Assembly (NCBI GenBank): GCA_000719695.1
Contig: JOHN01000025.1
Coordinates: forward strand, 1-64,000
DNA length: 64,000 nucleotides
Direction of reading: 5' to 3'
Origin: Streptomyces sp. NRRL F-6131
GTDB taxonomy: Bacteria; Actinomycetota; Actinomycetes; Streptomycetales; Streptomycetaceae
Shown here: piece after piece, positions 26,832 to 35,584 of the stretch
Numbering within the stretch: position 1 is the first letter of the stretch
How the letters are laid out: each line of letters opens with the position of its first letter
Program-made: the position numbers and the translations under genes
The notes under the pieces: generated by a model
What the model saw: the letters and a program-made list of their open reading frames with translations, nothing else
The model's database searches: none
What the model was told of the DNA's origin: nothing

Positions 26832-27339
26832 GACGACCCCCGTCCAGGAGCAGTTCCCTCGCCGGGAGCTTGCCGCGCAGGGCCTGCAGGGCGCGGTGCG
26901 TCTGACTCTTGACGGTGCCCGGGCTGCAGCCCAGCGCCTCGGCGGTGTCCTCCACACTGAGGTCCTCGAAGAACCGCAGCACCACCACCGCCCGCTGCCT
27001 GGCCGGCAGCGCCCGTACCGCGGCCGCCACCACCTGGCCGGTCACCACGTCGTCGAAGGGGTCCTCGACCGTCGGCGGTTCCGGCAACCGGTCGTGCGGC
27101 AGCTCGCCCTGCCAGCGGCGGCGCCACCAGGAGACGTGCGAGTTCACCAGGACCCGGCGGACGTACGCCTCGGGCCGGTCGATCGCGACCTGCTCCCAGC
27201 GCGGCCACACCTTGGCCAGGGCCGTCTGGAGCAGGTCCTCGGCCAGGTGCGGGTCGCCGGTCAGCAGCCAGGCCATCCGGAGCAGCCGGGGGCTGCGGGC
27301 GGCGACGAACTCCTCGAAGTCCGGTCTCGCATCGCTCAT
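26818..27339 (-). CDS. SigE-family ECF RNA polymerase sigma factor
   Basis: This 173-residue ECF sigma factor of the actinobacterial SigE-like family begins with FEEFVAARSPRLLRMAWLLT. Region 2 (GDPHLAEDLLQTALAKVWPR, RPEAYVRRVLVNSHVSWWRR) is followed by region 4 (LPARQRAVVVLRFFEDLSVE, ALGCSPGTVKSQTHRALQAL). It is the first gene of a unit with the putative membrane anti-sigma factor. It differs from the ECF/CAP fusion encoded 1.4 kb away: it is compact, with a separate partner. Confidence 0.92.
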   Translation of the reverse strand: MSDARPDFEEFVAARSPRLLRMAWLLTGDPHLAEDLLQTALAKVWPRWEQVAIDRPEAYVRRVLVNSHVSWWRRRWQGELPHDRLPEPPTVEDPFDDVVTGQVVAAAVRALPARQRAVVVLRFFEDLSVEDTAEALGCSPGTVKSQTHRALQALRGKLPARELLLDGGRRDGA

Positions 27340-27994
27340 CCCGCCGCCCCTGCCATGCTGCTCCCGCTGCCGTGTCCGTCATCCGCGCCGCCAGGTCGGT
27401 GGCGGCGGTCCCGCCGGTCGGCCGTGGCCGCCGGGTCCTCTCTCTCGTTCTCACGGCTGCTGAACGCGCTGGGGTTCGCCCCGGGTTGCCTGGCCGACCG
27501 GCCGATTTTCCCGGGCGGCCCGGTCGACGCCCAGGGCGGGGCTCGCGGCGTCGTGGGCGGGGTCGTGGGCAGGGTCGTGGGCGAGGGCGCTGACGGGGGC
27601 ACTCGGGGCGGTGCGCGAGGGCGGTCCGGACGGGACGAGGGGGCGGGTACCGCTCGGGTACGAACGCTGGACGGCCCGCGAGCCGGCCGGGACTCGGCCG
27701 GGCGGCGGGCGGGCCGTGGCCACCACGATCCGCTCGCCACCCGCACCCGCCAAGGGCGCGCGGAGGGCGCCCGGGCGCACCGGCCGGGCGCGCCGGGTGC
27801 GGCCGGTCCACCGTTCCCGCTCCGTCCCGCTCCGCCCCGCTCCGTCCCGCTCCGCCCCGGCCGTCCCGCTCCGTTCCGTCCCGCTCCGTCCTGCTCCGTT
27901 CCGTCCCGCTCCGTCCCGCTCCGTTCCGGGCCGTTCTCGTCCCTTCCCGAGCGCCCGACCGCTGCGGCAGGTCGGCAAGCCGGCAAGCCGACCG
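27340..27994. other. 655-bp region without a supported gene
   Basis: No open frame here has a convincing start or protein character; the frames present are shadows of repeats. It holds GTCGTGGGC repeats (about 27540-27590) and a long CCGCTCCGTCC-type repeat. It lies upstream of the SigE-type gene and downstream of the M1 peptidase, so it should contain the sigma gene's promoter, which I could not locate. Confidence 0.6.
27811..27945. repeat. pyrimidine-rich CCGCTCCGTCC tandem repeat
   Basis: About a dozen imperfect 10-base units (CCCGCTCCGT with C/T variants) span roughly 135 bases, with almost no purines other than regularly spaced G on the plus strand. Confidence 0.8.
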
Positions 27995-29536
27995 TCAGAG
28001 CGTCCCCGATCCGTGCGGCACACCTCCCGCCCGCCCGGTGGCGTCCGGGGCGGCCGGGTTCACCGGGTCCACCGTCCAGTCCGGGTGCCCCGGCATCGGT
28101 GGGGTCCGCTCGCCGTAGAGCCACTCGCGGAGGAAGCCGCTCAGCGGCTGCCCGGAGACCTCGTCCGCGGTGCGCAGGAAGTCCGCGGTGGTGGCGGTGC
28201 CGTGGCGGTGGTGCCGCAGGAAGGCCTGCTCGATCCGGTCGAACACCTCGACCCCGACCCGCTCCCGCAGCGCGAACAGCACCAGCGCGCCACCGGTGTA
28301 CCGCTGACTGTCGAACAGCGTCGCGGCGGTCGGCGCGGCCACCGGACCGGAGTCGTGCCGCCACTGGTCGCCCTTGGCGTAGACGCTGCGCATCCGGTCG
28401 GTGAGCGTGGTGAAGCCGCCGGAGTCCGGCCAGCCGCGCTCGTAGCGGTACATCAGCCCGTAGAGGTCGGCATGCCCCTCGTTCAGCCAGAGGTCGGCCC
28501 ACGTCTCCGGGGTGACGCTGTTGCCGAACCACGAGTGCACCAGCTCGTGCATCATGTGCGAACCGATCTGCCGCTCCGGCTGGCGCAGGAAGTTCGGCTT
28601 GTAGAGCGTGAGCGTCTGCGTCTCCAGCCCGGTGAAGTCGAACGCCGCCGGGTCGTCGGTGTCGGCGGGCAGCAGCCCGTACGTCTCGAACGGGAACGGC
28701 CCGAGGTGCCGCTCGGCCCAGGCCAGCTGGTCCGGCGTCAGGGCGAGCGCCGGCTCCAGGTCGGCGGCCCGCGCGGTGGGCACGACGTCGCGCAGCGGCA
28801 CGCCGTCGGGGCCCCGGCGCTCGCGGACGGTGTAGCGGCCCACCGAGGCCTGGAGCAGCTCGGTCGCCATCGGCTCGCGCGACGCGTACCGCCGGGTGGT
28901 GGTGCCGTCGGGGTGCTGCTCGGTGGCGGTCAGCAGACCGTTGGCCACGCCGTACAGCTCGTCCGGCGCGGTGACGGCGACGGTGAAGCGGGCCTTGTCG
29001 CCCGGCCGGTCATTGCACGGGAAGACGGTGTGCGCGCCGTCCGGCTGGCCGGCCACCGCGAAGCCGTCGGGCGTCACCACCCAGCCGGTGTGCGGCAGCG
29101 CGGCCCGCGGATCGGCGGTGTACGCGACCTCCACCCGCAGGGCGGCGCCCGCCCGGACGGGCCGCACCGGAACCACGGTCAGCTTCTCGTCGTGCGCCCG
29201 GAAGGCCGCCGGGTGCCCGTCGACCCTGACGGTGTGGACGTCCAGCCCGAGCGCGTCCAGCTCCAGGCTCGCCAGCGCGGTGCGCGCGCGGGCGGTCATC
29301 ACCGTGGTGGCGTCGACCGTCCTGGTCGTGGGGCGGTAGGTGAACGCGAGGTCGTACGAGCGCGCGTCGTAGTCGGTGGTGCCGAGCGCGGGGTACACCG
29401 GGTCCCCGGTGCCCGGCGGCCGGGCGTCCGCGGCCGACGCGCCCTCGCCGGGGGTGTCCGCCGCCGCCGGGGCCAGGCCGAGCGGGACCGCCGCGAGCGC
29501 GAGCGCGGCGGCGAGGACGGAACGGTGCCAGGACAA
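27995..29536 (-). CDS. secreted M1-family zinc metallopeptidase
   Basis: This 513-residue M1 aminopeptidase-like protein has a signal peptide (MSWHRSVLAAALALAAVPLG...) and the zinc site HELVH (about 333-337), with the downstream Glu in WLNEGHADL. FTGLETQTLTLY occupies the GAMEN position that anchors the substrate N-terminus. The length matches short single-domain bacterial M1 peptidases. The TTG at 29536 is chosen because GAGGTGAT lies 6 bases upstream; a GTG 3 codons earlier is the alternative. The product is probably extracellular. Confidence 0.88.
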   Translation of the reverse strand: MSWHRSVLAAALALAAVPLGLAPAAADTPGEGASAADARPPGTGDPVYPALGTTDYDARSYDLAFTYRPTTRTVDATTVMTARARTALASLELDALGLDVHTVRVDGHPAAFRAHDEKLTVVPVRPVRAGAALRVEVAYTADPRAALPHTGWVVTPDGFAVAGQPDGAHTVFPCNDRPGDKARFTVAVTAPDELYGVANGLLTATEQHPDGTTTRRYASREPMATELLQASVGRYTVRERRGPDGVPLRDVVPTARAADLEPALALTPDQLAWAERHLGPFPFETYGLLPADTDDPAAFDFTGLETQTLTLYKPNFLRQPERQIGSHMMHELVHSWFGNSVTPETWADLWLNEGHADLYGLMYRYERGWPDSGGFTTLTDRMRSVYAKGDQWRHDSGPVAAPTAATLFDSQRYTGGALVLFALRERVGVEVFDRIEQAFLRHHRHGTATTADFLRTADEVSGQPLSGFLREWLYGERTPPMPGHPDWTVDPVNPAAPDATGRAGGVPHGSGTL

Positions 29537-29993
29537 GGTGATCACCTCTCTCGTGTCGGAGGGTCCCGCGCCCCGGTCCGGGCGGGCCCGGTTCCGGTGA
29601 GCGATCTTCCGGGCACGGACCGTAGCAGAGGGCTCCGACAATCCGCCGTCCCCACCGCCCTGACCTGCCCGGACGGCTCCGTTCCCGGGTGACCGGGAAC
29701 GGGGGCGACACGCGGTCGTCCCCCGGACGGACCACCGTGGTGGCCGAGCGGCTGCGCTGTGTCATACCTTCGAAGAGCCCCACCCCCTGACGGGCGGGGC
29801 CACGGCCGTCGGAGAACCTGGCCAGGTCCGGCGGCCGTACTCATGCCCGCGTGCGGACGCGCGCTCTCCACATGCTCCCGCATCCGCCCGGCCCGTGCGC
29901 GCCGTGCCCGCGGTCCGGGCCACCTCGTAGGCTGGGCAGCCGCGTCGGCCGCCCGCAGCCCCGTCGGCGCACCGGACCGGCAGGAGCAGCCCC
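29537..29993. other. 457-bp divergent intergenic region
   Basis: This lies between the M1 peptidase and PfkB genes, which diverge. No gene is supported. A small ACCACCGTGGTGG palindrome lies near 29730, but no clear -10/-35 pair can be assigned. Confidence 0.5.
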
Positions 29994-30881
29994 GTGACCA
30001 GCCCGCACTTCGTGGTGATCGGCGAGTGCGTCGCCGACGTCGTCCGCACCGACGGTGGACCCGACGTCGTCCACCCCGGCGGCAGCCCGGCCAACGTCGC
30101 GTACGGGCTGGCCCGGCTGGGCGAGCCGGTCACGCTGCTCACCCAGCTCGCCGAGGACCCGTACGGCCGGCTGATCCGCGCGCACCTGGAGTCCGCCGGC
30201 GTCGCCGTCCGTTCCGAGCAGCCGGCGGTCGGCACCCCGCGCACTCCCTCCGCGGTCGTCCGGCTGGACGGGGAGGGGCGGGCGCAGTACACCTTCGACA
30301 TCGGCTGGACCCTGCCCGCCGTCGACCTGCCCGCCGCGCCGGGTCACCTGCACATCGGCTCGATCGCGGCCGTCACCGACCCCGGGGCGGCGGCGGTGTT
30401 CGCCCTGGTCGAACGGTGGCGCGGCCGGGCCGCCGTGAGCTACGACCCCAACGTGCGGCCCGCGTTGATGGGCGAGCGGGCCGACGCCGTCCGCCGGGTC
30501 GAACGCTGCGTGGCGCTCAGCGACCTCGTGAAGGCCAGCGACGAGGACCTCGCCTGGCTCTACCCCGGCCGCGGCCCGGAGGAGGTGGCCCGGCACTGGC
30601 TCGACCTCGGCCCGGCCACCGTCGCGATCACCCGGGGGCCCGCCGGCGCCTTCGCGCTCACCACCGACGGCCGCCACGTCGAGGCGCCCGCCCGCACGGT
30701 CGAGGTAGCCGACACCGTCGGCGCCGGCGACGCCTTCACCGCCGCCCTGCTGCACGCCCGGCACGCCGGCGCGAGCCTCGCCACCGCACTCACCCGCGCC
30801 ACGGCCGCCGCCACCCTGACCGTCACCCGCCCCGGCGCCAACCCTCCCGACGCAGCCGAACTCGCCACGGTCCTGGGCTAG
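29994..30881 (+). CDS. PfkB-family carbohydrate kinase (fructokinase-like)
   Basis: This 295-residue ribokinase-fold kinase starts at GTG after AGGAG. The N-terminal signature is VHPGGSPANVAYGLARLGEP, and the C-terminal ATP/catalytic signature DTVGAGDAFTAALL (about 238-251) carries the catalytic Asp. The length suits fructokinases. Its TAG stop is made of the TA target dinucleotide and the first base of the insertion sequence, so the natural last codons may differ by a few residues. The sugar substrate is not determined. Confidence 0.85.
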   Translation: MTSPHFVVIGECVADVVRTDGGPDVVHPGGSPANVAYGLARLGEPVTLLTQLAEDPYGRLIRAHLESAGVAVRSEQPAVGTPRTPSAVVRLDGEGRAQYTFDIGWTLPAVDLPAAPGHLHIGSIAAVTDPGAAAVFALVERWRGRAAVSYDPNVRPALMGERADAVRRVERCVALSDLVKASDEDLAWLYPGRGPEEVARHWLDLGPATVAITRGPAGAFALTTDGRHVEAPARTVEVADTVGAGDAFTAALLHARHAGASLATALTRATAAATLTVTRPGANPPDAAELATVLG

Positions 30882-30883
30882 TG

Positions 30884-30905
30884 CCGCATCAGGCATCGTT
30901 CGCCC
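30884..30905 (+). repeat. IS630-type left inverted repeat
   Basis: This 22-base left end matches the right end at 32494-32515 (inverted) in 20 positions. Confidence 0.8.
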
Positions 30906-30964
30906 CGTCGTGACGTGTCGACCGGTTGCCGAGCCGGGCGGCACCGGACCGTCAGAATGATCAC

Positions 30965-32097
30965 GTGGCTGAACGCGTGCAGGTTCGTGAGATCGATGAC
31001 GACGAGGGCGGACAACTGTTGCGGATCGTCCGCCGGGGCGCCGGGTCGGTGGTGACCTGGCGCCGGGCCCAGATGGTGCTGCTGTCCGCCCAGCGCATGC
31101 CCGTGGCGAAGATCGCCGAGGTCACGTTCACCAGCGCGGACCGGGTCCGGGACGTGATCCACAACTTCAACGCCGACGGCTTCGACTCGCTCTACCCGAA
31201 ATACAAGGGCGGACGTCCCAGGACGTTCACCCTTCCGGAACGGCGCGAGATCAAGAAGATCGCCAAGTCCAGGCCGGCCGAGCACGGCCTGCCGTTCTCG
31301 ACCTGGAGCCTGGCCGAACTGGCCGACTTCCTGGTCGCCGAGGGGTGGTCGACGACATCAGCCACGAGGGCCTTCGGATCCTGCTCCGCGAGGAGGGCGT
31401 CTCCTTTCAACGCGTGAAGACCTGGAAGACCTCCCGCGACCCCGACTACGCCGCCAAGAAGGCAAGGGTCGAGCACCTCTACGCCCTCGCCGACGGCAAG
31501 GTCGTACTCGAGGAGGGCGAGCCCGAAGTCGTCTTCCGCCTGGACGAGTTCGGGCCGCTCAACCTCCAGCCGCACCCCGGTCGGCAGTGGGCCGAAGGTG
31601 GAGGCAAGGGCAAGGACCCTGACCGTGAGCCCAGGCCCCGGCGGCGGGTCACCTACACCCGACCGCACGGAGTCCGGCACCTGTTCGCCGCCTACGACCT
31701 CGCCAAGGACCAGCTCTACGGCCACGTCAAGAAGACCAAGAACCGGTCCAAGTTCCTCGAGTTCTGCCGCTACCTGCGCTCGCTGCACCCAGCGGACGTG
31801 CGCATCGCGATCATCTGCGACAACTACTCGCCGCACCTGACGACGAAGCGGTGCCGGCGGGTCGGGACCTGGGCGGCGGCGAACAACGTGGAGATCGCCT
31901 GCACCCCGACCAGCAGCTCCTGGCTCAACCGGATCGAGGCGCAGTTCACCGCCCTGCGCCACTTCGCCCTCGACGGCACCGACCACCTCAGCCACAAGGC
32001 CCAGGGCAGCATGATCCGCCGCTGCATCATCTGGCGGAACAAGCACGCCGCAGATCATCGCCTACGCACGATCGTCAACAAGGCGAACGTCGCCTGA
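30965..32097 (+). pseudogene. IS630-family transposase, frameshifted
   Basis: The reading frame from GTG 30965 encodes the N-terminal helix-turn-helix part (RRAQMVLLSAQRMPVAKIAE, FNADGFDSLYPKYKGGRPRT). It then leaves the family sequence near 31341-31346. The rest continues in the -1 frame (VDDISHEGLRILLREEGVSF) with the DDE domain: VVFRLDEFGPLNLQPHPG, AIICDNYSPH and SSWLNRIEAQFTALRHFAL. The switch falls at GAGGGGTGG. One lost G would explain it; programmed -1 slippage is possible but GGGGT is not a classical slippery site. All three acidic positions (Asp, Asp, Glu) survive. Confidence 0.85.
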
Positions 32098-32102
32098 GCG
32101 GC
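32082..32102 (-). repeat. internal inverted-repeat-like copy
   Basis: The reverse complement GCCGCTCAGGCGACGTTCGCC resembles the left end (GCCGCATCAGGCATCGTTCGCC), with one missing base and two changes. It overlaps the transposase stop codon. Confidence 0.6.
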
Positions 32103-32103
32103 A

Positions 32104-32394
32104 TCAGACCTTCTCGTCCGGGTCGACGTTCGAGAGCACCTCGCAGTCACAGCCGGCACCACTGGTCAGCAGGCCCGCTTCCAGCTCAGGCCACGCCACT
32201 GGCCTGGAGCCGGCCCAGGCCCGGTAGTGCCTCAGCGTGTGATCACAGCCGCCATCCGCGAGGCGCTCCTCGAGATGATCCAGGAGATCGTCGAGTTGTT
32301 CGCGATCGATGCCGAGCAGGTCCCACTCATCACGCTTGCGCTCTGCCTTGTAGGCGTCGCGCAGCATCCGCCGCCGATCCCGCTCCAAAGTCAT
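32104..32394 (-). CDS. DUF2695-like passenger protein
   Basis: This 96-residue protein contains LADGGCDHTLRHYRAWAGSR and, near the end, SGAGCDCEVLSNVDPDE. The CDHTLRH motif matches DUF2695 as I remember it, a small family of unknown role. It lies on the opposite strand between the transposase stop and the outer right repeat, so it appears to be carried by the element. The start is uncertain (ATG 32394 or GTG 32400), with no strong ribosome site. Confidence 0.6.
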   Translation of the reverse strand: MTLERDRRRMLRDAYKAERKRDEWDLLGIDREQLDDLLDHLEERLADGGCDHTLRHYRAWAGSRPVAWPELEAGLLTSGAGCDCEVLSNVDPDEKV

Positions 32395-32493
32395 CAGCAC
32401 GACCCGTTCTCGTCAGCCCAACCGAAGCCTCAAGCCTACGGTCACCTACAGAGCCCGTATCCGGGACGAAGCCACGAGGTCGTCCTCTGAACA

Positions 32494-32515
32494 GGGCGAA
32501 CGTTGGCTGATGCGG
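32494..32515 (-). repeat. IS630-type right inverted repeat
   Basis: This outer right end is the reverse complement of the left end in 20 of 22 bases. It lies 13 bases before the stop of the acetyltransferase gene. Confidence 0.8.
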
Positions 32516-32528
32516 GTCGCAGAGCAGC

Positions 32529-33128
32529 TCAACGGTCTGCACGGGCCCCGTCCGCACGCTGCTGCGGCGCCAACTGCTGCGGCGCGAGGTCCGCCGGGTC
32601 CGCGTCGTTCGGGAGGTCCTTGGCGTACCAGACCTCGGCGTAGGGTCCCCGGCTGTACGCGGGGATCTCGCGGTACCCGTGCCGGCCGTACAGCGCCCGG
32701 GCCTCCACCAGGTCGAGTCGGGTGTCCAGGACGATCCGCCGGGCCCCGAGGGCCCGTGCGGCCTCCTCGACGGCGTCGAGCAGCCGCGACCCGCCGCCGG
32801 TGCCGCGTCGGGAGGGCCGGACGTACACCCGGGTCAGTTCGACGGTCGCGGCGTCCAGCGTGCGGAGGCCGGCGCAGGCGTCCGGTTCGCCGTCGTACCG
32901 GCCGAGCAGGAAGAGTCCGGTCGGCGGGGCGAGGTCGTCGCTGGGCGTGTCGGCCAGCCCGGTCTCGATCTCCTCCGGTGTGCCGTCCCGATCGAAGTGG
33001 AGCCGGTAGTACCGGTCGGCGACGTCGGTGAAGTACTCGCGCAGCAGCGCCAGGGCCTCGGCGGACCCGACATCGGCGGGCGCGACCGCCCAGCTTCCGG
33101 TGGTGCTCTGCTGCGTGCTGATCGTCAT
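32529..33128 (-). CDS. GNAT family N-acetyltransferase
   Basis: This 199-residue GNAT enzyme has the VELTRVYVRPSRRGTGGGSR strand and acetyl-CoA loop, LLDAVEEAARALGARRIVLD and LYGRHGYREI, the classic C-terminal motif. A tail rich in Ala, Gln and Arg (ADLAPQQLAPQQRADGARAD) follows. Its stop lies only 13 bases from the insertion-sequence end, so the tail may have been altered by the insertion. The start at ATG 33128 fits the domain; its ribosome site is weak. Confidence 0.85.
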   Translation of the reverse strand: MTISTQQSTTGSWAVAPADVGSAEALALLREYFTDVADRYYRLHFDRDGTPEEIETGLADTPSDDLAPPTGLFLLGRYDGEPDACAGLRTLDAATVELTRVYVRPSRRGTGGGSRLLDAVEEAARALGARRIVLDTRLDLVEARALYGRHGYREIPAYSRGPYAEVWYAKDLPNDADPADLAPQQLAPQQRADGARADR

Positions 33129-33283
33129 GCGCGCATTATCGGGCGCCGTCCGCTCCCGTCGCGAATCCTTTTCGATCATCGACGGGGGGTTCGGCATCGG
33201 CGGGTGTCCGGGCGGGGTCCCCGGTGGGCCGGGCGGGTGACGGGGGGATTGGACGGACGGCGTGGCGGGGGAGCAGTGGGTCT

Positions 33284-34270
33284 ATGGACAGACCATCAGA
33301 TAGTCGTACTAATGGGGGGTTGGCGGGGCGCCGACGGGCGCCGGGCGGGCTGGTGGCGGCGGTGTGCCTGGCGGCCGCCGTCGCGGGGTGCGGCGGGCCG
33401 GCCGGGAGCGGTGCGGTGCCGTCGACGGCGCGGGCCGGGGCCACCGCGGCGGCGGACCGGGGCGGACCACGACCCCCGGCCGTACCGGTGGTCCTGCCGG
33501 GACCGGCCCGGGCGGAGGAGGAGACCAGCAGCGAGGCGGTCGCCCGCCGGGCCGAGGCCGTCCGAGCGACCCTGGAGACCGCCCGGCGCTGGGGCCTGGC
33601 CCGGCCGCCGCTGCCCGCCCCGCAGCCCCCGGTGAGCCGACCCGCGCTGCGCGCCGTGCAGGGCGTCAAGCTCGCCGACGGGCTGCCGCCGGTGGTCTAC
33701 CGGGTGCCCACCGAGGAGCGGATCGTCTTCCTGACCGTGGACGACGGCGCCGAGAAGGACCCGGAGTTCAGCCGGATGGCCAACGAACTGGGCATCCCGC
33801 TGTCCACCTTCGTCGCCGACTACCTGGCCCGCTCCGACTACGGCTACTTCCGCGGGCTGGCCGCCCAGGGCGACGCGGTGAACAACCACACCATCAACCA
33901 CCGCAACCTCAAGATCCTCGGCTACGACACCCAGCGCGACGAGATCTGCCGCCAGCAGGACCAGCTGGAGGGGCAGATCGGCACCCGGCCGCGGCTCTTC
34001 CGCCCGCCCTACGGCGAGTACAACGAGGACACCCTGCGGGCGGCCGGGTCCTGCGGCATCGAGGCGGTGCCGCTGTGGAACGAGGAGGCGTTCCCGGACC
34101 GGATGGAGTACCGCTACGACGACCAGCGGCTCCACCCGGGCGACATCATCCTCACCCACTTCCGCGGCACCGACCTGTGGCCGGGCACCATGCCCGAGCT
34201 GCTGCGCAAGGTGGTCGACGAGGTCACCGCGCAGGGCTTCGCCCTGGCCCGCCTGGACGACTACCTGTAG
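33284..34270 (+). CDS. lipoprotein polysaccharide deacetylase (NodB domain)
   Basis: This 328-residue exported protein has a lipobox at its hydrophobic signal (LVAAVCLAAAVAGC), so it should be a lipoprotein after cleavage before Cys. The NodB domain runs from about 148 to the end. It shows TVDDG (catalytic Asp and metal Asp), NNHTINHRNLKILG (two metal His residues, with Asn where Ser is usual), FRPPYGEYNE and HPGDIILTHFRG. It should deacetylate N-acetyl sugars in wall polymer or peptidoglycan. Codons around the ATG are unusually AT-rich for this region (GACAGACCATCAGATAGTCG). Confidence 0.85.
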   Translation: MDRPSDSRTNGGLAGRRRAPGGLVAAVCLAAAVAGCGGPAGSGAVPSTARAGATAAADRGGPRPPAVPVVLPGPARAEEETSSEAVARRAEAVRATLETARRWGLARPPLPAPQPPVSRPALRAVQGVKLADGLPPVVYRVPTEERIVFLTVDDGAEKDPEFSRMANELGIPLSTFVADYLARSDYGYFRGLAAQGDAVNNHTINHRNLKILGYDTQRDEICRQQDQLEGQIGTRPRLFRPPYGEYNEDTLRAAGSCGIEAVPLWNEEAFPDRMEYRYDDQRLHPGDIILTHFRGTDLWPGTMPELLRKVVDEVTAQGFALARLDDYL

Positions 34271-34347
34271 GGCCCCGCGGGTCGGCGGGTGCCGGCGGGG
34301 CCGCAGGTCCGGCCCGGCGCGGCGGGCGAGGGGGCGGTCGGTGCGGC

Positions 34348-34794
34348 TCAGTCGAGCGAGAGGGCGTCCAGGTACACCCAGGCGCCCTCGTGCCGCACGA
34401 ACCGGCTGTGCTCGGTGAGGACGCCCTCCTCCCGCCCCTCCGTGTAGTGGGCCCGGAAGGCCACCGTGCCCTCGCTGTGGAACGCGCCGCCTTCGCCGGT
34501 GGAGAGGACCTCCAGCCGCACCCAGCGCAGCGCCGGGTCGAAGTCCACCCCGTCCGGCCGGGTGTCCGGGTGCCAGGTGCGCAGCAGGTAGGCCTCGTCG
34601 CGGGCGGCGAAGGCGCTGTAGCGGGAGCGCATCAGGGCTTCGGCGGTGGTGGCGGCGGCCTGGCCGCGGTGCAGCCGGCCGCAGCAGTCGGCGTAGCTGC
34701 CGGGCAGGCCGCAGGGGCAGGGGGAGGAGGGCAGCAGGCGCGGCGCGGGGGTGGTGGCGCGGGGCGCGGAACGGCGTCGGGACATGCGGTCCAT
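34348..34794 (-). CDS. YchJ/UPF0225-family protein
   Basis: This 148-residue protein has an N-terminal SEC-C-like Cys motif (SPCPCGLPGSYADCCGRLHRG), then AEALMRSRYSAFAARDEAYL and WVRLEVLSTGEGG, the YchJ middle domain of NTF2-like fold. The length agrees with the family. The ATG at 34794 has GGAGGGG 5 bases upstream; an ATG three codons later is also possible. The function is unknown; a zinc-binding role is likely from the Cys set. Confidence 0.85.
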   Translation of the reverse strand: MDRMSRRRSAPRATTPAPRLLPSSPCPCGLPGSYADCCGRLHRGQAAATTAEALMRSRYSAFAARDEAYLLRTWHPDTRPDGVDFDPALRWVRLEVLSTGEGGAFHSEGTVAFRAHYTEGREEGVLTEHSRFVRHEGAWVYLDALSLD

Positions 34795-35584
34795 TCTGGC
34801 CCCTCCCCGCGCGCCGGACGTGCCCGGGACGGGTCCGGGACGTGCCCGGGCAAAGACCGGGCGCCGGCGCCCGCCCCGGGCGGCCCCGCGCAGGCTCCCG
34901 GGGGGACGCCAGGCAGGCCCCGGGCGGGACGCCGGTGGGGCCGGGACGCGACCGGTGCCCCGGGCGTCCGGGACGGCGGGCGGCGGACCGTGGGAGGAGT
35001 CAGGTCGCGCCGGGGATCGAGTCGGTGCGCACACGTCCCCGGAGCCCCCATGAATGCACACGGTCCGCACACAATTGGCCCCGTCGACGCCGCTTCGGTC
35101 GACCACGCTCGGCCTGTCCGCCCCTCCGGCGGCCGCCCCCGGTGGGGCGGGGGCGCGCAGCAGTGAGTGGGGATGCGCGCAGCGGTGAGTGGGGATGCGC
35201 ACGGATTCGCGGTGTTTCGTTCGGGTCGCGCCCGGACCTCCGCAACCGGTCAATTCTTGACGGTACTCCGACAAGATTGCGTCCGGAAATCTGCTTGCGG
35301 TGCCAGCAGGGCGCACGAATGGCGCAACTGACGAACCGTCGGCGAAACGGTACCGGCACGGACCGGTGCTGCCAAGGGGGCTGACAATCTGTACGAAATG
35401 ACTGATGAACCGTCACACTTACGCACCGCTGACCGGCCCGCCGGAGGTGATCTTTCCGGCATATCGAACGAGTGACGGAAATGTGCTGGTGATTCGTAGA
35501 TCTTTACCCCACCATCTCCGAGGGCACACCGCCCATTTCTCGCCGACCACAAGTCGATGCAGCAGCACCCCTCGGGAGAGAGCG
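34795..35584. other. 790-bp gene-free region upstream of the NRPS locus
   Basis: No ORF here has protein character. The left third is Gly/Pro-coding shadow sequence. From about 35200 onward the base composition drops markedly in GC (for example TCAATTCTTGACGG and GACAATCTGTACGAAATGAC). This is typical of the promoter region of a transferred or regulated biosynthetic cluster. A TTGACG at 35258 lacks a matching -10 at normal spacing. Two nearly identical GTGGGGATGCGC segments lie near 35167-35200. Confidence 0.5.

Larger units (their letters stand above)
30881..32516 (+). mobile_element. IS630-type insertion sequence with passenger gene
   Basis: This element of about 1.6 kb carries an IS630-family transposase and, in antisense, a DUF2695 protein. 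Terminal inverted repeats are visible: 30884-30905 and the reverse complement of 32494-32515 match at 20 of 22 bases (CCGCATCAGGCATCGTTCGCCC). IS630 elements target TA, and a TA immediately precedes the left end (30879-30880); no TA flanks the right end. A third repeat-like sequence lies at 32082-32102, directly at the transposase stop, so an element ending there is an alternative. The transposase is frameshifted. Confidence 0.75.

Noticed and set aside
27340..27994. Frames through the 27.3-28.0 kb region as genes
   Set aside because: Their products are simple Arg/Pro/Gly/Ser repeats translated from CCGCTCCGTCC-type DNA, without starts supported by ribosome sites.
35250..35290. TTGACG at 35258 as the -35 of the NRPS promoter
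   Set aside because: No TANNNT hexamer lies 16-19 bases downstream, so no promoter is called.
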